Source: CAZZCU01 sp964652825 (GTDB taxonomy: Bacteria; Bdellovibrionota_B; Oligoflexia; Oligoflexales; CAZZCU01). Taken from it: 6,589 bases of DNA. Every line of letters begins with the position of its first letter. The stretch's first letter is position 1. Made by a program: the position numbers and the translations under genes. Of this stretch, positions 1 through 6,279 are shown piece by piece. The notes under the pieces were generated by a model. The model saw only the letters and a list, made by a program, of their open reading frames with translations. It was not told where the DNA came from and did not search any database. The DNA lies in the NCBI GenBank assembly GCA_964652825.1, contig CAZZCU010000058.1:1-6589 (forward strand), in the 5' to 3' direction.

Positions 1-781
1 CGTCTTTTGACATGAGAGATGAGAAGGTAATTTTATTGTTCTTTTTATCCTTGCCAGGTGTTTTGCCGCTGTCAATGGAATCGTCGAGTAGATCATCTTT
101 AATCTGGAATGCCAGGCCGATCAAAATCCCAAAATTGCGAAAATTCTCGACTAATTGCGGAGCTGCTCCACCGCAAATCGCCCCCATCGCGCAGGCAGCC
201 CCGATCAGCATGCCGGTTTTTTGCGTATGAATTCTGGTGACCATGTCGATATCCAGCAAAGGGTCGCCTGTGTGCAGGATGTCGAGACATTGACCCTGAG
301 CCATGCCGGATGCTCCGCCGGCCATCGATAATTCGCGGATAAGTGCGATACGTTGTTTGTCGGACAATGCCGTATCGTAGTTTTGCTTGGCTAGTAACTG
401 ATCGTCGCTCAGAACGCGAAATGCGTCGGTCAGCAAGGCATCGCCGGCAAGCAACGCCAGTGGCACTGAGAACTTGATATGTGCCGAGGGACGTCCTCGG
501 CGTATGTCGTCATTATCCATGCATGGCAAATCATCGTGGACCAGGCTGTAGGAATGCATCATCTCAAGGCTGATAGCGGCAGACAAAGCCTGAAGAGCTG
601 GTGCGCCACAGCTTTCGGCGCATAGTAGAGCCAACATGGCACGGACGCGCTTACCTTGGCCCAGGGCGATATAATGTAAGACCGCCTGCAGCGGATCATG
701 GGCATCGTAATTATCAACAAAAAAAGTTTGCCAGCGTTGCTCAAATTGATCGCGCAAAACCTCGGTATTAGGCTGAATCAT
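1..781 (-). CDS. ispA: Farnesyl diphosphate synthase (IspA-type polyprenyl synthase), C-terminus cut by window edge
   Basis: Trans-prenyltransferase that condenses dimethylallyl/geranyl diphosphate with isopentenyl diphosphate in the cytosol, feeding quinone and undecaprenyl synthesis. The frame is open from ATG at 781 to the left edge (260 codons), so about 35-40 C-terminal residues are missing relative to a typical IspA of ~300. Visible landmarks are GQGKRVR near residues 41-47, the first aspartate-rich motif DDLPCMDND at 83-91, GGASGMAQGQ at 155-164, KTG at 188-190, the second aspartate-rich motif DDLLD at 229-233, and the late GKTPGKD block near 239-245. The DDxxxxD form of the first motif, with Tyr78 five residues before it, fits the bacterial farnesyl (C15) class; chain length is inferred from this. 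The usual GGKRLRP reads GQGKRVRA, a mild deviation. It starts 10 bases after purN with no strong Shine-Dalgarno sequence, which suggests translational coupling. Confidence 0.93.
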   Translation of the reverse strand, partial: MIQPNTEVLRDQFEQRWQTFFVDNYDAHDPLQAVLHYIALGQGKRVRAMLALLCAESCGAPALQALSAAISLEMMHSYSLVHDDLPCMDNDDIRRGRPSAHIKFSVPLALLAGDALLTDAFRVLSDDQLLAKQNYDTALSDKQRIALIRELSMAGGASGMAQGQCLDILHTGDPLLDIDMVTRIHTQKTGMLIGAACAMGAICGGAAPQLVENFRNFGILIGLAFQIKDDLLDDSIDSGKTPGKDKKNNKITFSSLMSKD

Positions 782-791
782 TCTAATATTT

Positions 792-1406
792 TCAGAACTT
801 GATTCGGTCGGTGTCAACTCTGATAGTTCCTTTGACCAAAGCGTGAAGGGTTTCTGGGTAAAGTCTGCATTCAGCGGCAAAGACTTTTGCAGCAATATCA
901 TCAGGGGTATCGGTCGTGGCAAGTGGAACTTTGCTTTGCGCGATAATCTTACCCGCATCATATTCGTTGCTAACCAAATGAATCGTCGCGCCGCTATAAG
1001 TATCGCCGGCAGCTTTGACGGCTCGATGGACGCGCATGCCATACATGCCTTGTCCTCCATGCTTTGGAAGGAGGGCGGGGTGAATATTAAGAATACGTCC
1101 CTCCCAGGCGGGGTCGACCGGAAGGAGTTTTAGAAATCCTGCCAACGCCAACCAATCGGCGCGGCATTCTTCCATGAGCCAGCAGTACATGGCTGTGGCA
1201 GTGGCATGAGCGGAGGCCGGTGCGAAGTCACCAACGAAGAGTGGCAGGCCATGCTCTTTGGCGATGCCGGCCCCGCCGCAATCAGAGCGCGAGGCAACAA
1301 CACCACAAATTTCAAAAGCGTAATCCCGCTGCTTAACAATAAGATTGCGCAGAGAGCGCCCTCCGCCGGATACCGCTACGGCGACACGGTTCTTTGGTAT
1401 GTTCAT
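792..1406 (-). CDS. purN: Phosphoribosylglycinamide formyltransferase (GART, purine biosynthesis)
   Basis: Transfers the formyl group of N10-formyltetrahydrofolate to GAR, giving FGAR, the third step of de novo purine synthesis in the cytosol. The product is 204 residues, the normal size for PurN. The N-terminal phosphate-binding loop is SGGGRSL at 13-19. The catalytic segment NIHPALLPKHGGQG (107-120) supplies Asn107 and His109, and SGATIHLVSNEYDAGKII (138-155) supplies His143 and Asp150; these match the Asn-His-Asp catalytic set of the E. coli enzyme. The GGQGMYG version of the loop differs from the E. coli form but is common in other phyla. The start codon overlaps the fmt stop (ATGA at 1406-1403), and GAGG at 1417-1414 lies 7 bases upstream, inside fmt, supporting this start. 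It is the middle gene of the fmt-purN-ispA operon. Confidence 0.95.
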   Translation of the reverse strand: MNIPKNRVAVAVSGGGRSLRNLIVKQRDYAFEICGVVASRSDCGGAGIAKEHGLPLFVGDFAPASAHATATAMYCWLMEECRADWLALAGFLKLLPVDPAWEGRILNIHPALLPKHGGQGMYGMRVHRAVKAAGDTYSGATIHLVSNEYDAGKIIAQSKVPLATTDTPDDIAAKVFAAECRLYPETLHALVKGTIRVDTDRIKF

Positions 1407-2386
1407 GCATGGGCCTCGGGTTGCGAGACGAAACGGATATTTTCACGCTGCTTTAAGCCGTTCCAGAAAGCCGCGGCATCGATGTTCTTCCCGCCTGCGG
1501 GAGTGAGTTGTTCGATCTGAATTAGCTGCTGATCGCTGGTGGTAATATCCAGGCATTTCTCGGCTTTATTGAAATGTACGGTGCCGGGAATGCCCTGTGC
1601 TCCAGTTGGTGTAGGGAAAGTCCGCATTTTGGTGATCAACAGTCGACGCTCTTGGCAGAAGGTATAAGCACCTGGCCACGGCGTAAAAGCACGAAAGCGG
1701 TTGATAATTTGAGCGGCCGGCAATCGCCAGTTGATGTTGCCGTCCTGCTTGTGAATTTTGCTGCAGGTTGTTACTCGCAAAGGATCTTGGGGTGTTCCCA
1801 TAAATTCCGAGGATCGGAGTTTTTCCAGTGCATCCAGTAACAGCGGTCCACTCAAGGTGAATAGTCGTTGCATTAATTCACCGGCGGTTTCCGTCTGGTG
1901 AATTTCCTGCGGAACTTGCACGATGATGTTGCCGGCATCCAGTGCCAAGACAGTGAATAAAATGCTGATGCCCGTCCTATTTGTACCAGTAAGCAATGCT
2001 GATTGCACTGGTGTAGCACCGCGTAATTCAGGGAGTAGCGACGGATGAATATTGATTGTGGCGCGTTTCGGTATCGCCAAAAAATCCCGCGTCAAAATCT
2101 GACCATAGGCTGCGGTAATGGCAACGTCGGGCTTCCAGGCGGAAAACGCCTGCAAAAATTCCGAATCACGGGCGGAGACTGGTTGCAAAAGCGGGAGTTG
2201 ATTGGTTTTGGCAAACTCAGCAACTGGGGGATTCACAAGCCGGCCGCCACGCCCAGCCGGCTTAGCTGGTTGACTGACAACTCCGACCAATTCGAGATCT
2301 GAACGTTCCTGGCATGCTGTGAGCAAGCTCTGCAATGGAGCGATGACTTCACTGGGAGAGCCTAAAAACACTAAACGCATGATCAT
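1403..2386 (-). CDS. fmt: Methionyl-tRNA formyltransferase
   Basis: Formylates Met-tRNA(fMet) with N10-formyltetrahydrofolate so that it can initiate translation. The product is 327 residues against ~315 in E. coli. Visible motifs are MRLVFLGSP at the N-terminus, PAKPAGRG (40-47), AAYGQIL (92-98), the catalytic block NIHPSLLPELRGATPVQ (112-128) with Asn112 and His114, and LDAGNI (149-154) with Asp150. The C-terminal OB-fold tRNA-binding domain begins around 210, marked by KIHKQDGNINW and RAFTPWPGAYT, and ends with the FWNGLK block. Two in-frame starts are possible: ATG at 2386 (MIMR) and ATG at 2380 (MR). The purine-rich AGAAG at 2395-2391 is 4 bases from the first and 10 from the second; family alignment favours MRLVFLG at 2380. 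It is the first gene of the leftward operon and overlaps purN by 4 bases. No def gene lies upstream, where it often sits. Confidence 0.95.
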   Translation of the reverse strand: MIMRLVFLGSPSEVIAPLQSLLTACQERSDLELVGVVSQPAKPAGRGGRLVNPPVAEFAKTNQLPLLQPVSARDSEFLQAFSAWKPDVAITAAYGQILTRDFLAIPKRATINIHPSLLPELRGATPVQSALLTGTNRTGISILFTVLALDAGNIIVQVPQEIHQTETAGELMQRLFTLSGPLLLDALEKLRSSEFMGTPQDPLRVTTCSKIHKQDGNINWRLPAAQIINRFRAFTPWPGAYTFCQERRLLITKMRTFPTPTGAQGIPGTVHFNKAEKCLDITTSDQQLIQIEQLTPAGGKNIDAAAFWNGLKQRENIRFVSQPEAHA

Positions 2387-2449
2387 CCATCTTCTAAATT
2401 CGTGTGGTCTCCTCTTCTAATCGAGCATCGCGCAACTGCAAACAGATTT

Positions 2450-2479
2450 TTGCTAACCAAATCGCTCATTTCGTTTAAA
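2450..2479 (+). promoter_or_regulatory. Possible sigma70-like promoter for glpK
   Basis: TTGCTA at 2450-2455 and TTTAAA at 2474-2479 are separated by 18 bases, a weak match to the -35/-10 consensus. If used, transcription would start near 2486 and the whole palindrome at 2501-2571 would lie in the glpK leader RNA. A TGTATA at 2494-2499 is an alternative -10. This is pattern matching only, and the phylum's promoter consensus is unknown. Confidence 0.25.
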
Positions 2480-2500
2480 CTGGGGACTAGAAATGTATAG

Positions 2501-2571
2501 GGGAGAGATCCTTCGCTTCGCTCAGGATGACGCGATATTCGTCATCCTGAGCGAAGCGAAGGATCTCTCCC
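2501..2571. repeat. Perfect 32-bp inverted repeat with 7-base loop (dispersed-repeat type)
   Basis: The left arm 2501-2532 and right arm 2540-2571 are exact reverse complements; the loop is CGATATT. The arm contains GTCATCCTGAGCGAAGCG followed by AAGGATCTCTCCC. I recognise this core as a short interspersed repeat seen in many environmental bacterial assemblies, where its translation yields recurring spurious peptides such as RFAQDD and ILSEAKDLS; that is recollection, not a search. No T-run follows the hairpin on either strand, so it is not a typical intrinsic terminator. It ends 23 bases before the glpK start and leaves the ribosome-binding site outside the stem. It has no transposase and no visible target duplication, so it could be a REP/MITE-like relic. 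Confidence 0.9.
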
Positions 2572-2579
2572 ATAAAAAT

Positions 2580-2584
2580 AAGGA
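2580..2584 (+). promoter_or_regulatory. Ribosome-binding site that fixes the glpK start
   Basis: AAGGA lies 10 bases before ATG 2595. It supports that start over the in-frame upstream ATG at 2493, whose reading frame passes through the inverted repeat. Confidence 0.6.
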
Positions 2585-2594
2585 ATTCGCCGGG

Positions 2595-4127
2595 ATGGCA
2601 GCATCAAATTATCTCCTTGCTATCGATCAGGGCACGACCGGCTCGACGGCGCTGATTATTGAGATTAATGCAAAACAAGAAATGACTATTGTCGGCAAGG
2701 CGACCGTTGATTTTCCGCAGCATTTCCCCAAGGTCGGCTGGGTCGAACATGATCTCAACGAAATCTGGCAGTCGGTGCGGGGTGCTATCCAGCAAGCTAT
2801 GACACAAGCCGCAGAGCGGGGGTTCGTCGCCAAGCAATTGGCGGCAATTGGTATCACCAATCAACGCGAGACGCTTTGTGTCTTTGAGCGAAAGAGTGGT
2901 CGACCTTTGCATAAGGCGATTGTTTGGCAGTGTAAACGTAGTACCGATATCTGCGCTCAGCTAAAAGCAACCGGCGCGGAAGCCATGGTTCGTCCCAAAA
3001 CTGGCCTGGTCATCGACCCTTACTTTTCGGCAACCAAGATCACCTGGCTGATGCAGTCCGTGCCCGAAGTCGCCAAGCAGGTAAAAAATGGTAGCGCGGT
3101 GTTCGGGACGATTGATACTTATTTGTTACATCGTATTACCAATGGCGACGTATATGCCACCGAGGCCAGCAATGCGAGCCGCAGCATGCTGTACGATTTT
3201 AACACCGGCACTTACGATGCCGATTTACTCAAGCTCTTTCAGGTTCCGTCATCTGATGTTTTGCCACCGGTGCAGGACTCGGCAGGTATGTTTGGCAAAA
3301 CCAGGGGACTGGATTTTCTGCCCGATGGTATTCCCGTTTGCGGTATTCTTGGCGATCAGCAGGCGGCGCTTGCCGGCCAAGCTTGTTTTGAGGTGGGCGA
3401 AGCTAAATGTACGTATGGCACCGGGGCTTTTTTATTGATGAACATCGGCAGTAAGCCGCATTTTTCGCAGCATGGCTTGCTAACGACCGTCGCCTGGCAA
3501 CTAAAAGGCGAAAGAACATTCGCATTTGAGGGTGCGGCGTTTATCGCGGGAGCGGCGGTGCAGTTTTTGCGTGATCAATTGCAATTGGTGGCAAGCGCGC
3601 CGGCTACCGAAGCTGTGGCGCGGCCGGTGCGGGCGGCGCCCGATGTTTACTTTGTGCCGGCGTTGTCAGGTCTTGGTGTCCCGTATTGGAATCCGCGCGC
3701 GCAAGGCGCGATTTTAGGACTGACGCGTGACACGAGCAAGGCGCAGATTGTTCGAGCGACTTTGGAAGGAATGGCGTTTCAGGTTTGCGATCTTATTTCG
3801 GCGATTAACAAAGATGTTACATCCGGACTGAATGTATTGAGAGTTGATGGTGGTGCGGTCGCGAATAATTTGTTGCTGGAAGTTCAGGCGGCGTTTGCAG
3901 GCGTACCGGTGGAGCGGCCAGCGAATTTGGAAACCACTGGCTTTGGTGCGGCCATGATGGCGGGCTTGGGTGTTGGTTTGTTTGCTTCGACCAAAGATCT
4001 GCGGAATGTACGTTTGCTGGATAAAGTATTTAACCCACCATCTGGCGAAGCAGCGGCCGTTGTCGATGAATGTCGGCGCGGTTGGCAGCGCGCGATCAAG
4101 GCGGTCGAGATGTTTGCCGCGCGTTAA
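2595..4127 (+). CDS. glpK: Glycerol kinase
   Basis: Phosphorylates glycerol to sn-glycerol 3-phosphate with ATP in the cytosol, feeding glycolysis and phospholipid synthesis. The 510-residue product matches the family (E. coli 502). It is an FGGY-family sugar kinase. The N-terminal phosphate loop is AIDQGTTGSTA (9-19), followed by NQRET (89-93), the first FGGY signature PYFSATKITWLMQ (142-154), GDQQAALAGQ (253-262) with catalytic Asp254, KCTYGTGAFLL (271-281), and the ATP-side motifs GAILGLTRD (371-379) and RVDGGAVANN (416-425). The start at 2595 gives the canonical N-terminus; 34 further in-frame codons upstream to 2493 are translated repeat and are excluded. The His in the YHFFG loop that HPr phosphorylates in Firmicutes enzymes is absent (LDFLPDG at 239-245), so that PTS control is unlikely. 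No glpF, glpD or glpR is visible nearby. The 3' end lies 10 bases before the N gap. Confidence 0.97.
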   Translation: MAASNYLLAIDQGTTGSTALIIEINAKQEMTIVGKATVDFPQHFPKVGWVEHDLNEIWQSVRGAIQQAMTQAAERGFVAKQLAAIGITNQRETLCVFERKSGRPLHKAIVWQCKRSTDICAQLKATGAEAMVRPKTGLVIDPYFSATKITWLMQSVPEVAKQVKNGSAVFGTIDTYLLHRITNGDVYATEASNASRSMLYDFNTGTYDADLLKLFQVPSSDVLPPVQDSAGMFGKTRGLDFLPDGIPVCGILGDQQAALAGQACFEVGEAKCTYGTGAFLLMNIGSKPHFSQHGLLTTVAWQLKGERTFAFEGAAFIAGAAVQFLRDQLQLVASAPATEAVARPVRAAPDVYFVPALSGLGVPYWNPRAQGAILGLTRDTSKAQIVRATLEGMAFQVCDLISAINKDVTSGLNVLRVDGGAVANNLLLEVQAAFAGVPVERPANLETTGFGAAMMAGLGVGLFASTKDLRNVRLLDKVFNPPSGEAAAVVDECRRGWQRAIKAVEMFAAR

Positions 4128-4137
4128 GGTGAGGACG

Positions 4138-4237
4138 NNNNNNNNNNNNNNNNNNNNNNNNNNNNNNNNNNNNNNNNNNNNNNNNNNNNNNNNNNNNNNN
4201 NNNNNNNNNNNNNNNNNNNNNNNNNNNNNNNNNNNNN
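4138..4237. other. Assembly gap of exactly 100 N
   Basis: One hundred consecutive N is the conventional placeholder for a scaffold join of unknown size. It hides the intergenic region after glpK and the C-terminal end of the leftward gene at 4238-5238. Any terminators for these two convergent genes, or additional genes, could lie in it. Adjacency across this point should be treated as provisional. Confidence 0.97.
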
Positions 4238-5238
4238 ATAGCTTTTGCCAGATAGTGGTCGCCAGCAAGTCCGGCCAAGCGGTTGCGTTTGCTGAGCCGT
4301 TCACCAAAGGTAGTGGTGATTGTCTGTGGTGTTATTTGTAAAAAATGCTCGATCCGTTCTGGAAACAAACGGCGCAGTGATGTTGGAAGGTACTCGTCAA
4401 TATGACTGCAGCCAAGTAACGCCGCCTGAATTGCGTACTTGTAACTGCTGTGATGTTTTGTCTGAGCCATGCGGCGGACGATATCCTGACTCGACGTATC
4501 GGCGATGGTTTTGGTCAGCTCCATGGTGGCTGCATGGCTGTAGTACTTAGGCAGGTCGACCAAATGCTGGTAACGGCCATGTTTGCTGGCGTTAGCGGCG
4601 AAATTACTGAATTGCTGCGCCTCAAAGGCTGGTGCTTCTTCGAGATTTTTATAATTCCCTGAGGCGTAGGCTCCAGCCCAGGCTGGATAGGCGTCCCAGA
4701 GCGGGCGCGGGGTGCTGCCGCCATGGCAAAAGCCGCAACCACTCAGATTGGCTTGTAGCTTTGGTTTTTGTCCGGGGCGCAGCGTGATCAAGCCAGTTGA
4801 GTAGGAGCGGGTGTTGTCGTTGAATTGCAGGGCTTCAATTTGTTGTGAGTTGGGGTTTTTGTCACTGCCGCTGAATGCCATGAACAGAGGGGGTTTGGAG
4901 CCAAAGAAGATGACGCGTGGCTCGCGGTAGGAGCCTGGTTGCTGGCAAGCGGATTGATACATCAGTACATAGTGGCGACGATACTCCTCGGGCAGACGCA
5001 CGATTAATTTGTCGATGGTGTCGATTCCGGGGTTGCGTTTCAACAGGGTCTCAACGTCACTAAGACTAAGACCGGAAACGATGGCTGGTGCTGGTTCGCT
5101 TTGGCTGGCAAGGGTTTGCTCGGAGCGGATTTTGCAGCCGGAGGCGAGTACCGTGAGTATCGCGGCAATAGATCCAAAACGGCGCACGGCGGCCTGCGCC
5201 GAAATCAGCCAAAAGATTGGTTTTTTCTGGTCTGCCAC
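4238..5238 (-). CDS. Exported, probable lipoprotein with one c-type haem motif (CxxCH); function unknown; C-terminus lost in gap
   Basis: At least 333 residues are visible; the end falls in the N run, and the apparent continuation to 4096 is antisense to glpK. A long basic N-region (two Lys near residue 5, RR at 19-20) is followed by a hydrophobic stretch (21-33) and LASGC with Cys35, a plausible lipobox, predicting export and lipid anchoring. The central block SGCGFCHGG (167-174) carries one CxxCH motif (Cys168, Cys171, His172), normally a covalent haem c site, followed by PRPLWDAYPAWAGAYAS (177-193). No clear distal Met ligand can be assigned. The region 260-285 (KHHSSYKYAIQAALLGCSHIDEYLP) resembles a conserved segment of cytochrome-like hypothetical proteins I associate with Myxococcota/Bdellovibrionota. 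The start is GTG 5238, supported by GAGGG at 5249-5245 with 6-base spacing and a strong promoter upstream. Redox or envelope function is inferred only; no enzyme activity can be named. Confidence 0.8.
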
Positions 5239-5244
5239 TCAGGG

Positions 5245-5249
5245 CCCTC
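5245..5249 (-). promoter_or_regulatory. Ribosome-binding site deciding the GTG start of the haem-motif gene
   Basis: Reading leftward, GAGGG is followed after 6 bases by GTG 5238-5236. The spacing is ideal, and no ATG start gives the same signal-peptide-bearing N-terminus. Confidence 0.65.
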
Positions 5250-5267
5250 AAGACGGAGTGTACATCC

Positions 5268-5276
5268 ATTATACCA
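5268..5276 (-). promoter_or_regulatory. Extended -10 promoter for the leftward haem-motif gene
   Basis: The minus strand reads TGGTATAAT, a perfect TATAAT with the TGn extension. Transcription would start near 5261, giving a leader of about 23 bases that contains the GAGGG site. No good -35 is present at 17 bases (ACAATC), as is usual for extended -10 promoters. The position relative to the gene makes chance less likely. Confidence 0.6.
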
Positions 5277-5299
5277 CGGGCATTCTGGCGGATTGTCTG

Positions 5300-5318
5300 G
5301 CCGGCAAGCATTGCCGGC
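5300..5318. repeat. Short perfect inverted repeat between divergent promoters
   Basis: GCCGGCAA (5300-5307) and TTGCCGGC (5311-5318) form an 8-bp stem with a GCA loop. No T-run follows, so it is not an intrinsic terminator. It sits just upstream of the leftward promoter and 40 bases before the proposed fabI -35, where a regulator could act on both genes. Operator function is speculative. Confidence 0.5.
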
Positions 5319-5357
5319 TGTTGGATTGGGCGGGCCGGGAAAAATATGTTTTTGGCA

Positions 5358-5386
5358 TTGAGTCGGATCAATGCCTGCATTATGCT
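5358..5386 (+). promoter_or_regulatory. Probable sigma70-type promoter for fabI(-groES)
   Basis: TTGAGT (5358-5363) and TATGCT (5381-5386) are spaced by 17 bases, each matching four of six consensus positions. The predicted start near 5393 leaves a leader of about 30 bases before the AAGGGG site (5412-5417) and ATG 5425. It could also drive groES by read-through. Confidence 0.45.
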
Positions 5387-5424
5387 CGCCGGCTTCAAGA
5401 TGCTGAAAAATAAGGGGATCTAGC

Positions 5425-6252
5425 ATGGGTTTGTTTACCGGTAAAAAGGGCGTTGTCATGGGAGTCGCCAATGATCATTCCCTGGCGTGGGCTATTGCCC
5501 GGGCGCTACACCGGGAGGGTGCTGAGATCGGTTTCAATCATTTGCCTGATAAAGAAGGTCGTAACCGCATGGAAAAACGTCTGCGTACGTTGGCGGAACC
5601 GATTGGTAGCAAGTTAATGGCGGCATGTGATGTGACTGACGATGCGCAGATCAAAGATTTTTTCGGTAAAGTACGTGAAATCTATGGAACGATTGATTTC
5701 TTTGTTCACTCCATTGCGTTTGCGCCATTGGATGATATTCGCGGCCGCACACTTGACTGCACGCGCGAAGGTTTTCGGATTGGTATGGATATCAGCGTCT
5801 ATAGCTTCCTGGCCACGGCTCGGGCGGCGGCAGAGTTGATGCCAAATGGTGGCAGCATGCTGGCAATGAGTTATTTTGGCGGTGAGAAAGTTGTCGGTGG
5901 TTACAACATGATGGGCGTCTGCAAGGCGGCGTTAGATATGGCTATTCGTTATGCGGCTTTTGATCTCGGTCCCAAAAATGTTCGGGTTAATGGCTTGAGC
6001 GCCGGTCCGGTCCGGACCTTGGCGGCGTCGGCGGTCGGTGAATTTCAGGAAATGATGAAGTTGTACGATGCCGTGAGTCCGATGGGTCGCAATATTACTC
6101 CAGAAGAGGTTGGCAATGCCGCTGCATATCTGTTAAGTGGCATGTCGTCAGCTACAACCGGTGAAATTCATCACGTTGATTGTGGTTACCACGTTATGGG
6201 CAGTCCGGGACATGCCATGGAGCGACTCGGCATCAGCGTGAAAGCGGATTAA
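5425..6252 (+). CDS. fabI: Enoyl-[acyl-carrier-protein] reductase, FabI type (NADH)
   Basis: Reduces trans-2-enoyl-ACP to acyl-ACP, the last step of each fatty-acid elongation cycle, in the cytosol. The 275-residue product is an SDR-superfamily protein of FabI length. The nucleotide-binding segment is GVANDHSLAWAIA (13-25), and CDV at 68-70 lies near the adenine site. HSIAFAP (95-101) is the FabI version of the NAG-like motif. The catalytic set is Tyr150, Tyr160 and Lys167 in SYFGG...YNMMGVCKA, with the Tyr-x6-Lys spacing diagnostic of FabI. SAGPVRTLAA (192-201) precedes the substrate-binding loop, and TGEIHHVDCGYHVMG closes the fold. Residue 98 is Ala, where E. coli has Gly93 and S. aureus has Ala. 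AAGGGG at 5412-5417 lies 7 bases before ATG, supporting the start. groES follows after 27 bases, consistent with a shared transcript. Confidence 0.96.
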   Translation: MGLFTGKKGVVMGVANDHSLAWAIARALHREGAEIGFNHLPDKEGRNRMEKRLRTLAEPIGSKLMAACDVTDDAQIKDFFGKVREIYGTIDFFVHSIAFAPLDDIRGRTLDCTREGFRIGMDISVYSFLATARAAAELMPNGGSMLAMSYFGGEKVVGGYNMMGVCKAALDMAIRYAAFDLGPKNVRVNGLSAGPVRTLAASAVGEFQEMMKLYDAVSPMGRNITPEEVGNAAAYLLSGMSSATTGEIHHVDCGYHVMGSPGHAMERLGISVKAD

Positions 6253-6266
6253 AAATAGAATTGTTT

Positions 6267-6273
6267 GGAGGAG
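6267..6273 (+). promoter_or_regulatory. Strong ribosome-binding site of groES
   Basis: GGAGGAG lies 6 bases before ATG 6280. It settles the start against an in-frame TTG at 6265, which overlaps the site itself. The strength suits an abundant chaperonin. Confidence 0.8.
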
Positions 6274-6279
6274 ATAGAG

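Noticed and set aside
843..1520. Rightward open frames at 843-1133 and 1206-1520
   Set aside because: They are antisense to purN and fmt, which have clear family motifs; the translated frames show no recognisable domain.
2045..2302. Rightward 85-codon open frame
   Set aside because: Antisense to the fmt N-terminal domain, with no ribosome-binding site or recognisable motif.
2501..2571. Intrinsic terminator for either strand
   Set aside because: The stem is long and perfect, but the bases after it are CATAAAAATA on the plus strand and CTATACATTTC on the minus strand, with no T-run, and no gene ends here.
4096..4237. Continuation of the leftward haem-motif frame through the N run into glpK antisense
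   Set aside because: The frame is open only because N codons are not stops; residues beyond 4238 are not real sequence and the 4096-4137 part is antisense to the glpK 3' end.
5009..5423. Rightward open frames across the intergenic region before fabI
   Set aside because: They overlap the N-terminal part of the leftward gene and the divergent promoters in several frames, with no family resemblance.
6265..6279. TTG start for groES adding MEEIE
   Set aside because: The TTG overlaps the GGAGGAG site; ATG 6280 gives the canonical MKIKPLQDR start with ideal spacing.
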